DNA from: Phaeoceros laevis
Taxonomy: Eukaryota; Anthocerotophyta; Anthocerotopsida; Notothyladales
Length of the DNA stretch: 38,398 nucleotides
NCBI GenBank assembly: GCA_049999765.1
Contig: JBNGIQ010008340.1
Coordinates: 1 to 38,398 of the forward strand
Direction of reading: 5' to 3'
Shown here: piece after piece, positions 1 through 10,524 of the stretch
Position numbering within the stretch: the first letter of the stretch is position 1
Layout of the letters: every line of letters starts with the position of its first letter
The notes under the pieces: model-generated
What the model was told of the DNA's origin: nothing
What the model saw: the letters and a program-made list of their open reading frames with translations, nothing else
Database searches by the model: none
Program-made: the position numbers and the translations under genes

Positions 1-1318
1 GAAGGGTCGAAAAGAGGGACATAGTCGTAAGCTTGTGCAAGTGCTGGTGCTGAACAGCAGAGTGGGCAGCTGCGCACTCAGGGATTGTAAAACGAGGACT
101 ACTTGAAGGGGACACAGGTCTGGGCACTTACAAGTTTCGTAAATATATATGCAAAATGTGGCCAGTCGGAAGATGCACGCAAAGAGTTTGACAGTCTGTC
201 CACAAGGACTGTGATAACATGGACTCATTGTATGAAAGGATGGAGCAGGAAGGCCTGATTTTAGCAAACAGTGATACATATGTTTGCCTTCTGAAGGCTT
301 GTACAAGTGCTGGTAGCCTGCAGCAGGGCAGGCAGNNNNNNNNNNNNNNNNNNNNNNNNNNNNNNNNNNNNNNNNNNNNNNNNNNNNNNNNNNNNNNNNN
401 NNNNNNNNNNNNNNNNNNNNNNNNNNNNNNNNNNNCAGCTCTTTCTAACTCAAACTCCCTTTTCTATAGAAAGGGGAGTACTTGAACTTCAAGGTGAAAT
501 CAGATACTGGGCTCTTGTCCCGTAGATATGTATGCAAAATGAGGCCAATTAGAAGATGCACGCAAAGTGTTGGACGGTATGTCCAAAACATGGACTGTCA
601 TGATCAATGGGTATGGTACAAACAATGAAGGCTACAAAGCTACAACCTTTTTCGAACGAAGAGATGATGCTGGCTGGTGTTCGGCCTAGTGACATCACAT
701 TTACTTGCCCTCAAGATTGTAGCATGCAGTAATGCGGGAGCGGTTAATAAGGGTCGACGAAACGGAATGGCCTCAACCTGACAGCTGAGCACTAGTACTC
801 TACTTGCATGGTTGATCTTCTTGGTTGGCAGGCTATTTAGGTGAGGCAGAGAAGGTGCGAAATCAGCTGGGTGCGATAACATCGCTGTTGGATTGATGGC
901 ATTGCTGAATGCCTGCAAGAGTCGCAGCGTACAAGTTGCTCTACAGCAGGGCAGGCAGTTGCATTCAGGAATCGTAAAATGAGAACTGCTTGAAGGTGAC
1001 AGTACTAGCCAATTGCCTCGTAAGTATGTATGCAAAATGTGGCCACTGGGAAGATGCAAGCGAAGAAGTGTTTGACAGTTTGTCCACAAGGGATCCATGC
1101 GGTAACATGGACTGCCAGGATAAATGGGTACGCTGAGCATGGGCTCAGTCCCCTGGCCAGGCGCTCGCATATTATGCAAGGATGGAGCAGGAAGGCCTGA
1201 TTTTAGGAACAGTGTTACGTTTGCTTGGCTCCTGAAGGGTTGTACAAGTGCTGGTGCTGCAAAACAGGGCAGGCACCTGAATTCAGAGATACTAGAAAGA
1301 GGACTACTTGAATTTTGA
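1..1318 (+). pseudogene. Degenerate tandem PPR gene fragments
   Basis: Pieces of PLS-class pentatricopeptide repeats can be read on the plus strand in shifting frames, with stops between them. About 140-235 encodes a 'YAKCGQSEDARK' type stretch and 'DSLSTRTVITWT'. 219-335 keeps an open 'MEQEGL...TYVCLLKACTSAG' repeat. 519-600 repeats the first block in eroded form. 800-1318 carries 'MVDLLG', 'ALLNACKS' and a further copy ending 'VTFAWLLKGCTSAGAAKQG'. The blocks resemble one another, so this is a decayed gene with internal repeats, or two or three decayed gene copies. The assembly gap at 336-435 interrupts it. No continuous PPR reading frame remains. Seen: motif remnants and frame breaks. Inferred: loss of function. 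Confidence 0.8.
336..435. other. Assembly gap (100 N)
   Basis: Exactly 100 unknown bases, the usual placeholder length for a scaffold gap of unknown size. It lies inside repeated PPR debris, where assemblers commonly break. The true distance between the flanks is unknown. Confidence 0.98.
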
Positions 1319-1452
1319 CTAGCAAGGAACATAGATAACCGCGCATGCACTGAAACAGGAGCAGAGACTGGAAGAAGGCCTACAAGAAGGTATAAAATCC
1401 TTTGAAACAAGCTCCCCTCCACAGGCTTCGTGCATGGTTCTGAAGTCTTCTC

Positions 1453-1470
1453 AAACCCTAAACCCTAAAC
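1453..1470. promoter_or_regulatory. Telobox-like AAACCCTA repeat
   Basis: Two and a half copies of the plant telomere-type heptamer (AAACCCTAAACCCTAAAC). Single copies of this 'telo box' are common in promoters of plant growth and ribosomal genes. Here it lies about 750 bp upstream of the receptor kinase start, in a gene-free stretch, so it may be a promoter element or a chance interstitial telomere motif. Confidence 0.45.
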
Positions 1471-2216
1471 GATTGAAAAGTGGGCAAGGTGACGAAAAAC
1501 GTGGGATGAACTCCAGCATAGTAGAAAGGTGCCTAGCCTGTCGCTTGAGTGGTCAAGCAAGAGTGACGACGGCTTTGCACATGCGCACATGCACAAGAAA
1601 GTGACAAACGCTGCTAAAAAATGATCAAAAATCCGTGGACCATGCAGTTTGCGTGAAACGCTGCTGAATCTTAAAAGCCTACGGCGCATGAAGTCAGCGG
1701 CCCGTGAATTCCTTTGCCATCAATCAATGTCAGGCGCCTTTGTAGGCGGACTTACGTAAGGCCACGATTTGAGGCTAGCCCGACGCTGTAAGACTTTTAG
1801 TCTACAAGTATTATGATAGTCCAGAATCCGACTCCAGACCCTGGGCAGCTTCTTAGGAATGTCAGATCGTTTGACAGTCCAGAATCCGCGGTCTTCCTCG
1901 GCAAGCACAAGGGGGAAGCAAAAGCCCGGGTCACCGGTGCCAGCCGGTGCACGCCGAGAATCTGCGTCAGCGGCATGAGAGGGAGAAAGAAAGGTCGCCA
2001 CGCTGACGCGGGCCACCGCACGGCCTGGCAGGAGGGAGACGCGCGCGGAAGGTGTCGAGCTGGTGCTCATCAGTTGCGAGTGGAGTAAAGAGTCGAGATC
2101 TCCACGGACGCGTTTGAACTCGAGTTCTAACGATGACAATGGCTCCGCTGTGGCTGCAGTTGAAGCTGGCGCACTGTCACATGTTGCGTTTGCTGCTGAC
2201 AGTGTGCGTGCCCCCA
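1471..2216. other. Gene-free stretch upstream of the receptor kinase
   Basis: About 750 bp between PPR debris and the receptor kinase. It holds only short overlapping open frames on both strands with no recognisable protein. It presumably contains the kinase promoter and 5' leader. I see no clear TATA box or repeat. Confidence 0.5.
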
Positions 2217-5111
2217 ATGGCATGCATCATGCCTTGTGCTGTTTTGTGGCTGGCTCTGCTTCTGAAGGGGGCGGCAGCTTTGTCCCCGGACGGCCTGGCT
2301 CTCCTCGACTTCAAAACCAACCTCACCAACGGGGGCGTTGTGCTGTTCGACTGGCTTGAAAGCGATGCAACTCCTTGTAGCTGGCAGGGAGTGACTTGCG
2401 ACTTGCATGCTGTAATATGGCTGCAGGTCGACCCTGTGATCGGGTATCGCCCCGCCCTCGAGGGGAAGCTGTCCAGCAGTCTCTTTTCCCTGGCAAGCTT
2501 GACTGTTCTCAATTTGAGAGACAACAAGCTTTCCGGTTCCATTCCGCCTGAGATTGCCAATGCGAGGAGTCTCTATCACTTGGATCTGGGCAACAACAGC
2601 CTCAGCGGGAGCATTCCCTCCGGCATCAGCAACATGCGGAACCTGACATATTTGAGCCTGCAGGACAATTCTCTCACAGGCTCAATTCCACCTCTGGACG
2701 GCCTCACGGGTCTCAGGTCCCTTTACCTGAGTACGAACAATCTGAGCGGGCCAATTCCCGATCTGAGTCTTCTTACGAAGCTTCGGTATGTGCGTCTAGG
2801 AGGTGGCAACAACTTGTCTGCTTCTGCAGGGATTCAAGCTCCCGATCTCGCCAATCTGCGTGACCTCGAAAGGCTCGACCTGTCTGGGTGTAATATCCAG
2901 GGAGCGATGCCGACTTGGCTCGCCGGGATGCCCAAGCTGACACTCTTGAACCTGTCTTTCAACCAGCTCGGCGGGCCCATTGGTGAACAGATTTGGGCAA
3001 ACAAATCCCTCGCGAGGGTTGATTTGTCCAGCAACCACTTCAACGGCAGCATTCCTGGCCAGTTGCTTCACCAACTAGTACCAGATTCGGTTGTTGGACA
3101 CGTCCTCAACCTGTCAAGCAATGATCTCACCGGCCGAATTCCCCACACTTTGACTGCCAACGCTGGCCAGGGTGTGTTCACGCTTGACCTCAGCAACAAT
3201 CGGCTGGACGGGCCTATTCCTCCGTCTTTTGGAGGACTTGGAGTATTACGGCTTCAAAACAACCGATTGGAGGGGGAAATTGGCTCCGGTTGGTTCAACT
3301 CCTCAGGTTTGCTTGACCTTCGACTCCAGGACAACAATTTGACGGGAGAGCTTGGGTCATCCACATACGCACAGTGGCAAGGCCTCAATTTCCTGGACCT
3401 CAGCAGGAATGCAGGGCTCCATCTAGTTGATGGCAACCTTTCACACATGTTGGACACTCTTTCAAACCTGGAGGAAGTCCGCCTCAACGGCATCGGGGGA
3501 AGCGGGAAGCTGTTACCTACCAAGAACACCAGCATCCCGAGCTTGAAGGTTTTAGACCTGGGCCGCAGCGGTTTGAAAGGCGACCTATCTGATTTCCTTC
3601 AAGCCCACGCCGGTGCCGTCCCTTTCCCGGGTCTGGAGTTACTGGATTTGTCTGAAAATCGTCTGACGGGCAACATTCCAAGCAGCCTGCTTTGCATGCT
3701 CAGCTTGACCGCTCTCAATCTCTCCTTCAACCATTTCTCTGGCCAGTTACCGCTCTTACCCCCTCGCTTCTTCAATGAGAGCTTCTTCGCTGGCAATCCT
3801 CAGCTCTGTGGTCAGCCTATGAAGTTGCGGTGTACACCTTGTCGTTACCAAGTGGTGTTGAAGCTTCTGGCTGCCGTCGTGGCCTGCGCCTTCATAATCT
3901 CAGCCTGCAGCTGCTTCTTCCTCATCTGGCGCTTGCGTATCTATTCCAAACGGCATCAGCAGGACGCAGATCTCATTGCTGCACTCAAGGGTAAGGACAC
4001 CGCATGTCTAATGCCTCTGGCTGACCTTCGCAAAGCTACGTCCAATTTTGCAGACAGCTCCCAGATCGGGGTGGGAGGATTTGGGACGGTCCATAAGGGC
4101 AAGCTCCAGGACGGAACCCTAGTTGCAATCAAGAAGAGCAAGAGGCTAGGCTCTCAACAGGACAAGGACCAGTTCTTGAACGAAGTCAAAATCCTCTCGC
4201 AGGTCAATCACCGCAACCTTGTGCAGCTCCTGGGCTGCTGCCTAGCCAACGGGGTCGCCCTCTTGGTGTTCGAATATGTTCCCAATGGCTCTCTTGAAGA
4301 TCACCTCTGGAGAAGGAGCCCAGCAGCTACTGCCCCACCGCTCACTTGGACGCAGCGCTTGCGAATCGCCCTACACACAGCAGAGGCCCTGGCCTACTTG
4401 CACTCCGCAGCAAATCCGCCCATCTTTCACAGGGATGTGAAATCGGCAAACATTCTGCTGGATGAGAACATGAATGCCAAGGTGGCTGACTTTGGCATCT
4501 CCAAACTGGCCCCCTTGGACGCCACACATGTTTCCACGATGGCCGTGCAGGGCACCAGGGGCTACATCGACCCGGAGTACTACATGACCTTCCAGTTGAG
4601 CGCTAAGAGCGATGTGTTTAGCTTCGGGGTGGTATTGCTGGAGCTCATTTCTGGTAGAGCTCCTGTATACCTAGAGAGGGCAGCCTCGGAGATGGAGGCC
4701 ACCAGTGCTAGCCTCGCTAGGGTTGCCGTGCCCTTGATCAACAGTAACAGTATGCAGGAGATCATTGACCCCGCACTCTCAGAGACATTCTGGTCAGCAA
4801 CTGGGGGCGAGTCCATGCTTGCAGTAGGAGCACTTGCCGTAAGATGTTTAGAGCCCAAGTCCAAGGACAGGCCTACGATGACACAAGTGTGCAATGAGCT
4901 GCAGAGGCTCTGGCTCAGTTTGGACACCACTTTCAATTTCTCTGACCAGGTTCTACCAGGATCACACCGGTTAGGTCTGCAAGATATTCCTGAGAATGAC
5001 TGCATTTCTTTCCTGTCAAACCGTTCACATCCTGGAGGAAGCATGACTCCTCAATTTTTTACATGTAGTTCGAGTCATGACCTCCAGCTTGCAGATCGTC
5101 CTACTTTTTGA
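2217..5111 (+). CDS. LRR receptor-like protein kinase (intronless)
   Basis: Single-pass plasma-membrane receptor kinase. The open frame begins at 2133, but I prefer the ATG at 2217 because it directly precedes a good signal peptide (PCAVLWLALLLKGAAA); ATGs at 2133, 2139 and 2181 are alternatives. Residue numbers count from 2133. An N-terminal LRR cap with 'SWQGVTC' (about 80) is followed by roughly 16-18 leucine-rich repeats to about 545, a Cys pair (RCTPC), a membrane helix (about 573-600) and a kinase domain. The kinase has G646-x-G-x-x-G651, Lys667, an RD-type HRD loop (His766-Arg-Asp768) and DFG at 786; 'GYIDPEYY' stands in the APE-like region. All catalytic residues are present, so it should be active. 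The subfamily looks closest to LRR-VIII or related plant RLKs. The ligand cannot be told from sequence. There are no introns. Confidence 0.93.
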   Translation: MACIMPCAVLWLALLLKGAAALSPDGLALLDFKTNLTNGGVVLFDWLESDATPCSWQGVTCDLHAVIWLQVDPVIGYRPALEGKLSSSLFSLASLTVLNLRDNKLSGSIPPEIANARSLYHLDLGNNSLSGSIPSGISNMRNLTYLSLQDNSLTGSIPPLDGLTGLRSLYLSTNNLSGPIPDLSLLTKLRYVRLGGGNNLSASAGIQAPDLANLRDLERLDLSGCNIQGAMPTWLAGMPKLTLLNLSFNQLGGPIGEQIWANKSLARVDLSSNHFNGSIPGQLLHQLVPDSVVGHVLNLSSNDLTGRIPHTLTANAGQGVFTLDLSNNRLDGPIPPSFGGLGVLRLQNNRLEGEIGSGWFNSSGLLDLRLQDNNLTGELGSSTYAQWQGLNFLDLSRNAGLHLVDGNLSHMLDTLSNLEEVRLNGIGGSGKLLPTKNTSIPSLKVLDLGRSGLKGDLSDFLQAHAGAVPFPGLELLDLSENRLTGNIPSSLLCMLSLTALNLSFNHFSGQLPLLPPRFFNESFFAGNPQLCGQPMKLRCTPCRYQVVLKLLAAVVACAFIISACSCFFLIWRLRIYSKRHQQDADLIAALKGKDTACLMPLADLRKATSNFADSSQIGVGGFGTVHKGKLQDGTLVAIKKSKRLGSQQDKDQFLNEVKILSQVNHRNLVQLLGCCLANGVALLVFEYVPNGSLEDHLWRRSPAATAPPLTWTQRLRIALHTAEALAYLHSAANPPIFHRDVKSANILLDENMNAKVADFGISKLAPLDATHVSTMAVQGTRGYIDPEYYMTFQLSAKSDVFSFGVVLLELISGRAPVYLERAASEMEATSASLARVAVPLINSNSMQEIIDPALSETFWSATGGESMLAVGALAVRCLEPKSKDRPTMTQVCNELQRLWLSLDTTFNFSDQVLPGSHRLGLQDIPENDCISFLSNRSHPGGSMTPQFFTCSSSHDLQLADRPTF

Positions 5112-5607
5112 CTCATGAATAGTATCCAGAATAACATGTTTTTGAAGTCTTCTCTGATGATTCCTGCCAAAATTCTGTGTAGGCAGCTTACATACAGATT
5201 TATGCAGCTTTGCAATTGTGAAAATGTTTATGGCACTTGAGAGCAGTTGGTAGCAGTTGGTAGCATCTATGGAGGGTAGAAAGTGTGCCATGAATGCACT
5301 TATGAAGAATGTCTAGACTGCCGAGAAATTAAGTATCTAATACCGTGCCACTGGCCACTGGTGGTTGAGCAGCCATTCCTCTTCCAAACAGCTAGCTACA
5401 CTAGCCTCAACCAGAATGGCAGGTCACAAAAATAACGAGGCCCTCTTTGGCTTCTTCTATTGTGACATGTTCAAAATGTCAAACTGTAGTGTAAGCAGTA
5501 GTAGATCTCATGACCACTGCGATCAAATGCGGATAGGAAGTAGAGAAGACCTAGTCCACACACGTCCGATGGATCGTGTCTTTGCATTGTATCGGTACCA
5601 GACAGGA

Positions 5608-5685
5608 TTCCATGTGGGTTTTCTTTGTAACTACTAAAGTGAAGTATTCCATGTGGGTTTTCTTTGTAACTACTAAAGTGAAGTA
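5608..5685. repeat. Exact 39-bp tandem duplication
   Basis: Two identical 39-bp units, 5608-5646 and 5647-5685, each starting TTCCATGTGGGTTTTC. No mismatch is visible, which suggests a recent duplication or an assembly artefact. Confidence 0.95.
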
Positions 5686-5804
5686 GCTTACCAGTAATCA
5701 ACATAAACTCATCTCACGGCAAGAACATGCGGGGGAGGGGCCTAGAGAAGTCGGACTGGAATCTAAACGGTGGAGGAGGTTCCGTTCCTCAGAGCAATCG
5801 CTGT

Positions 5805-5840
5805 CATTGAGACCATTGAGACCATTGAGACCATTGAGAC
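5805..5840. repeat. (CATTGAGAC)4 minisatellite
   Basis: Four perfect head-to-tail copies of the 9-mer CATTGAGAC, about 80 bp beyond the stop codon of the minus-strand aldo-keto reductase, probably in its 3' untranslated region. Confidence 0.95.
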
Positions 5841-5918
5841 GAATACTGAGTCCGAGAACAACGTTTGAAAAAGCGTTGAGTCGAGTGACAATACAAGAAA
5901 AGAACCAGGAGGTGTGCT

Positions 5919-7703
5919 TTAGCCATGTTGCCAATACCAAGTCGTCTTTCCTGGGTAGCCCAATTGATCCAAGGCTTCCACCTCCTCCTTAGTAAGCCTC
6001 CACCCTAAGGCTCCCGCGTTCTCTTCTGCCTAGACAGCCATAAGATCTATCTTTCAGCCATTAACTCAAGCTCTGCATTAGGATATTCCACATAACAAGC
6101 ACAGTAGAATGAAATCATGACAAAACAGCTTTAGGCACTTACCTGCTTCGCATTTTTAGCACCCGGGATAGGGATAGCACCCTTCGACCTGCAAATGAGT
6201 GATTATGTACATCAATAACTGCATCTGAAAGGCGCTCTGACATATTCCAACTGTATTCGTCAACAGCTGGGAAAAGACGCTTCACTTACATGCACCAGTT
6301 CAGGGCAACCTGACTCACGGACTTGCCATGGTGACCCCCAATCGTCCGCATTTTTTCCAATAGAGCTTCTACTTCTTTGATCGGCACTTTACCGAATTTT
6401 CTATTATCAGGTGGTGGGTTGTCCACAGAGTACTTACCTGCACCAAGTGCAGGAGATCAAATGAGTAAGCTGGACAGTAGCTTGTCTAAAACAGGACTTC
6501 GTACCCAACAAAGATGAGGCTTACCCGTGAGACGACCCATCCCCAGTGGGGAGTAAGCTAATGTAGCAATACCAAGCTCAGCGGAGGATGCAATAAGTCC
6601 ATCCAAATCCGGCAGCATTCTTAACAAGGAAAACTCAACCTACACCAGGAGTGCTGGCACCGTGAGGACAGATCCAGCCATGTCAGGATGCGCAAGAAGC
6701 TCGGTAAGCAACCAAATTTTGAGAGCAGTTTCTCACTTGGTTTGAAACAAAAGGAACGTTCCTCTTGCTGAGAACTTTATGTGCACGTTGTATCTCTTGT
6801 TGGTTAAAATTCGAGACACCCACTGCAAAAGGGGAGGAAAATTATGAGCACACTTTAACCATCACGCAGACAGTGCTGCGGCTGAAAGTTTGAACACTGT
6901 ACCTGCTCTTGTGAGACCAGCATCGTAAGCATCAGCAAGGCCCTGGCTCAGGTTCTCAACAGGCCTCATCGACAGGCCTGGACCGTGAATCTGCAACGTG
7001 AAGTCCCCCCATTCAGTCCTCACAATTTAATAAGATCATACACAACTCTCCCTACCTGAAAAAAAAAAGGTCCACCTTCTCAAGCCCCAGTCTCTGCAAG
7101 CTCTCCTTAAGGGACTTGACCATAGCCTTTCGAGGATTGACATGCCATGGCAGAGGACAGTATTTTGTAGCAACCACCAGGTTACTTCTCTGTTCCGGAG
7201 TCAGGGTCTTGACAAACTTGCCGATCAGTCTCTCTGACTCTCCTGCATTGCCACCAGTAAGCCCAGCGAAGCTCTTCCATTGTTTCTCCTCCAGAACTAA
7301 ATCCTACCTGGACCAAAGACCCGATCCCGAACACCTCGAGGTCTCTAACAAGCTCCAATTGTTTACCTTTCCCATATATTGCTGCAGTGTCAATCAAGTT
7401 CACACCAAGCTCCAACGACCTCCGAAAGGCAGCTTCCACGGTAGCCTCGTTGAGCTCTTTATTTTGACCACCGTAGCCCCACATCTTCCTGCGGAAACGG
7501 GGATCTTGGGTTAGAGCTGGAAACAAGCAACCGCAGACAGGCAGTCTACACAGATGAGAGACGTACTTGTCTCCCCAGGACCATGTGCCTACTCCCATGA
7601 AATGCCCCTTCAAGACATCGAAGGCAGACTGCTCCGCACGCGTCTTCTCGCCTTCCTCGAAAGAGGAGGAGGCGGAGGAAGTGCTGGTTTCAGCGGTTTC
7701 CAT
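5919..7703 (-). CDS. Aldo-keto reductase, plant plastid type
   Basis: NADPH-dependent aldo-keto reductase resembling Arabidopsis At1g06690 and pyridoxal reductase. Nine exons (minus): 7703-7567, 7488-7367, 7242-7056, 6990-6903, 6822-6737, 6639-6525, 6437-6290, 6188-6143, 6029-5919, all GT-AG. Motifs in order: GVGTWSWGDK, NLIDTAAIYGKGESERLIG (catalytic Asp and Tyr), VVATKY (Lys), IHGPG (His), GVSNFNQQE, AYSPLGMGRLTGKY and IPIPGAKN (cofactor binding). Exon joins preserve frame everywhere except exon 3/4. There a T10 run just before the donor leaves the product one base short, giving 1040 coding bases where 1041 would be expected. An alternative donor at AAG|GTGGAC restores frame but drops the conserved VDLFQ strand. 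The start at 7703 gives about 346 residues with no clear transit peptide; an upstream first exon may be missing. The substrate is unknown. Confidence 0.88.
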
Positions 7704-8254
7704 CCTCCCTGCTGCTGCGTCCTCAGCACACAATCAGCAGCCAGAAAATTCCACATGCAAGAATTCCAAGGCCGAGCCCCAACAAGGTCCGCTTCACCGA
7801 GCTCTGCTTCCGGACATTGACAGACCAATTCCTGATGATTAGGCAGGCACGTCTTGTACAAATTTTAGATCTTCGGTCGTTGGTTGTCACTAGCAGCCTG
7901 CCTGCCCGCCTACCGCTGGTATGATTGCAAGCCTGTACCGCAGTTTGCCGGCCACGAGTATGCGTCCGAAGTGGGGCCACGTCAAATCCAGCTGGAGCAA
8001 CGCGCCTGCGGTGCGCCACAACCGGGCATTTTGAATTTTCCTTCAAGGACTTCAACAGCTACTGGATTCACTGGCCAAGCCAGCACGCAAAACCACGTCT
8101 CTCTCTCTCTCTCTCTGCTGGCACTTTTGTCCAGGTCTGCCGTCCGCTGTGCCATGGCGGACGCTGCCTACGTGACACGAATTGGACAGTGTGAACAGGC
8201 CGCCAAATTCACCGCATGCTCGTCGCTTTTGGCGGTTGTCTTAGAGGCGCTTGT
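7704..8254. other. 5' region of the aldo-keto reductase
   Basis: Gene-free on present evidence. Minus-strand frames here begin with non-ATG codons and show no convincing plastid transit peptide, though a first exon could hide here. It contains a (TC)n microsatellite at 8098-8116. Confidence 0.4.
8098..8116. repeat. (TC)n microsatellite
   Basis: Uninterrupted dinucleotide run of 19 bases, TCTCTC type. Confidence 0.9.
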
Positions 8255-8350
8255 TGTGTATGGACAAACGGAGGAGGCGGACCTCATTTTGGCTGACCAT
8301 GTTTCTTTTATCTGCCTTGTGAAGGCGTGTGCAAGCACTGGCAGATTCCC
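8255..8350 (+). pseudogene. PPR motif scrap
   Basis: The plus frame encodes 'ILADHVSFICLVKACASTG', matching the 'PDHVTFICLLKACASxG' core of the intact PPR gene at 30.4-33.1 kb. Nothing PPR-like extends on either side, and the frame stops at 8360. It is an isolated relic about 30 codons long. Confidence 0.6.
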
Positions 8351-8360
8351 GGTAGACTAG

Positions 8361-9992
8361 CCCCCCTCCCTCTCACCGCTAACTAATCCGTAGGACGGTA
8401 GTCTACCTCACATGATTCGAACCTCGTGTTTGAGGTCGCAAAAGTGCGCGGGCCAAAAAGGGTTGGGAAGTCTCTGCTTGAGAAGTCTTGTATACCTAAG
8501 CCCTACAGAGGGGAGTTGTCTTTTGCTCTCAAGCGATTTGTAGTTCCAGCATCATGTCTAGCGTCTGGAAGAGATGCTTTCAAAGCAGTGCGAGCTATGA
8601 ACTGCGTCAAGTTGTGGTGCGGTCACCTGCTAAGAGTCCAGTCCTCAAGCTTCACCCCATCTCAGACAGAATCCGAAGGACCTGGCACACTGGCTCCACA
8701 CCATAAAACAACTGCTCCTGCCCTTATCACCTTGGCTTCGACTGACCCATCTCTATCACACGGACGCGTTCCAAGCGCCACAGCCAAGCACACATGTGCA
8801 CATGATCAGCACCAGTTAAAGAAAAATACATGACTAGACTACTTACGTAAAAGACACTAAGCAGCCCATCATGTAGATACAAGCACTGGTCGCACACCTC
8901 AGGTAGGAAATGAAGGCAGCATGGCAGACGGGACAGTGGAAGAATGGCTCACTGTTTCAAGGATCAAAGACAAGGCAGACTCAAAGGCCAGTCATGGTTG
9001 TGAAGGGTTTACTGCATTGACATACATGGTACATGTCACTCTCATGCGGGCCATGTCCAAATTGAGCAAATCTTCAGCAGCATGGGCGTAGAAAGCCTCC
9101 GAAAGGACAGATCGATGATTGTCACGTGTCGTCAAAGTCATCTAAGCAAGGGCGAATTGCAAACCCATTACCAGCTATGTGAAAGCCACAAAATATCAAA
9201 TTCCTTTGCCTCCTTGCTATGTGCCGTCTTCATCATCTGACCATATGCACCAACCATTCCTTTACTGACAGCATTAATCCTAGCTCAGAACAGAAAAATG
9301 CAACATGGGCTAAATTCTCTATCAGTGTCAAGCACATAAATCAGGGACAGCAACGACGAAGGTGCACACAGTGAGAGTAAAAAAAAGCTACACAGACACT
9401 GCCAGCCTTTAAGCTTTAACAATCCCCAAGTATCACAAAGTGTTCTGCAGAGTACGAACGAGTCTCTCGTGCTTGTTGTGTACAGGTAGCACTACAAGGC
9501 AAAATTGGACTCAGATGCGCTATCACTTCCTTCCTCTGACATACGGCTAATCTGGCTCTGATCAAAAGAATATCCGTCTCAACTCTTTCGAGGCTTTCTA
9601 GATATCTTCAGAAAGCCACGACCCTGCACTCGCATAATAGTTAAGCCAATCAATTATCATCAGAGAGCCAAGTGCCTGCACTTGAACCACTACAGCTTGT
9701 CAATTTTCAGAAAACAATCTCGCATGAAAACAGCTTTCACCATGACACAGCTTGGGTAGTCTAGGTTCAGGAAAGTGAGCTAGACAAGCTTGACAAATAC
9801 ACCAGAACGCAGGCACCGAATGAAAGGCTGCTAGTGACACCCCGACCTAATTGTCATCATGAAGCACACCACTCCACATCACAACCTGGGTTTCAAATCC
9901 TGGTTATGGTCTGTGGTCACAAGAGTAGAACCGGGAATCCGGCAAGTGACTGAGACTAGGGCGCAAAATCTCACCCAGAGCCTTCTGGACTT
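8361..9992. other. Long stretch with no recognised gene
   Basis: About 1.6 kb. One plus-strand frame (8426-8833) encodes no recognisable protein. The part next to 9992 probably includes the 3' untranslated region, and possibly alternative 3' exons, of the small minus-strand gene. I see no repeats, tRNA or transposon ends. Confidence 0.5.
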
Positions 9993-10349
9993 TTACCGAT
10001 CTGGAGAAGAATGGCAGAGCGTACCCTGAAGTAGAGGTGATGTGAGGGAGCTGGTGCTCAACCGAGAAACCAGCCGAGCAGCAGCCATGGCACTGTGCAA
10101 TGGCAAAAGTGACTGCGCACAGGCAATTCGAGGCAAACTGGACCTCCGCGACCGCAAACAAAACCCTCCGACACCAGCATTTGGAGAAGAGAATTCCGGT
10201 GAAGGAGCACCAGCTCGCATAGTCGGGGCAGCTGCCGCTTGAGATTCTATCCTGCTCATGGAATGAGAAGCACGTGTCGAAGAAGACTGGCACGAACGTG
10301 CCACAGAGAACAGGGATCGTCGAGCCGCGCGGCTCACCACGGCCGCCAT
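9993..10349 (-). CDS. NFD6-like small organelle-targeted protein
   Basis: 118-residue protein. The N-terminus (MAAVVSRAARRSLFSVARS) is rich in Ala, Ser and Arg with almost no acidic residues, as in a mitochondrial or plastid presequence. The diagnostic part is residues 74-99, where 'AQSLLPLHSAMAAARLVSRL' matches the conserved 'ESLLPLHSATASALLTS' type block of plant NUCLEAR FUSION DEFECTIVE 6 (NFD6) proteins. In Arabidopsis NFD6 is needed for polar nuclear fusion and is mitochondrial. The last 18 residues are variable in this family, often through alternative 3' splicing. A longer overlapping minus frame (9904-10515) lacks these motifs and was not chosen. The gene is head to head with the small gene at 10525, 175 bp apart. 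Assignment rests on motif recall. Confidence 0.7.
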   Translation of the reverse strand: MAAVVSRAARRSLFSVARSCQSSSTRASHSMSRIESQAAAAPTMRAGAPSPEFSSPNAGVGGFCLRSRRSSLPRIACAQSLLPLHSAMAAARLVSRLSTSSLTSPLLQGTLCHSSPDR

Positions 10350-10524
10350 GGACGACTCCTACGTCCCACCGACTTTTCAACCCACCTCCAATCGCATCTG
10401 ACTGTCGAATGTGTGTCTCGACTCTCGACAACTTAGAATCCTTGCTAGGGTTTATTCCCGTTTTCCCGTTCATCACGCGTTGCAGGCATAGTCGGTGAAG
10501 CGAATTGCGGAGCACTTAGTGGCT
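10350..10524. promoter_or_regulatory. Putative bidirectional promoter
   Basis: Only 175 bp separate the start codons of two divergently transcribed small genes, so both 5' leaders and core promoters must share this interval. No TATA box is evident. Confidence 0.5.

Larger units (their letters stand above)
5112..5918. other. Intergenic stretch with two minisatellites
   Basis: This lies between the 3' end of the receptor kinase and the 3' end of the minus-strand aldo-keto reductase, so it holds both 3' untranslated regions. It contains an exact 39-bp tandem duplication and a 9-bp repeat, listed separately. No protein gene is recognisable. Confidence 0.6.

Noticed and set aside
640-1422. 260-codon minus-strand open frame
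   Set aside because: It runs antisense to recognisable PPR debris, has no family motif, and its composition is that of a shadow frame.
1453-1470. Interstitial telomere array
   Set aside because: Only about two and a half heptamers are present, too few for a telomeric tract; listed only as a telobox-like site.
8426-8833. 135-codon plus-strand frame
   Set aside because: No recognisable motif, no splice context, and it lies in a long gene-free stretch.
9904-10515. 203-codon minus frame overlapping the NFD6-like gene
   Set aside because: It lacks any conserved block, whereas the 9993-10349 frame has both a presequence and the AQSLLPLHSA motif.
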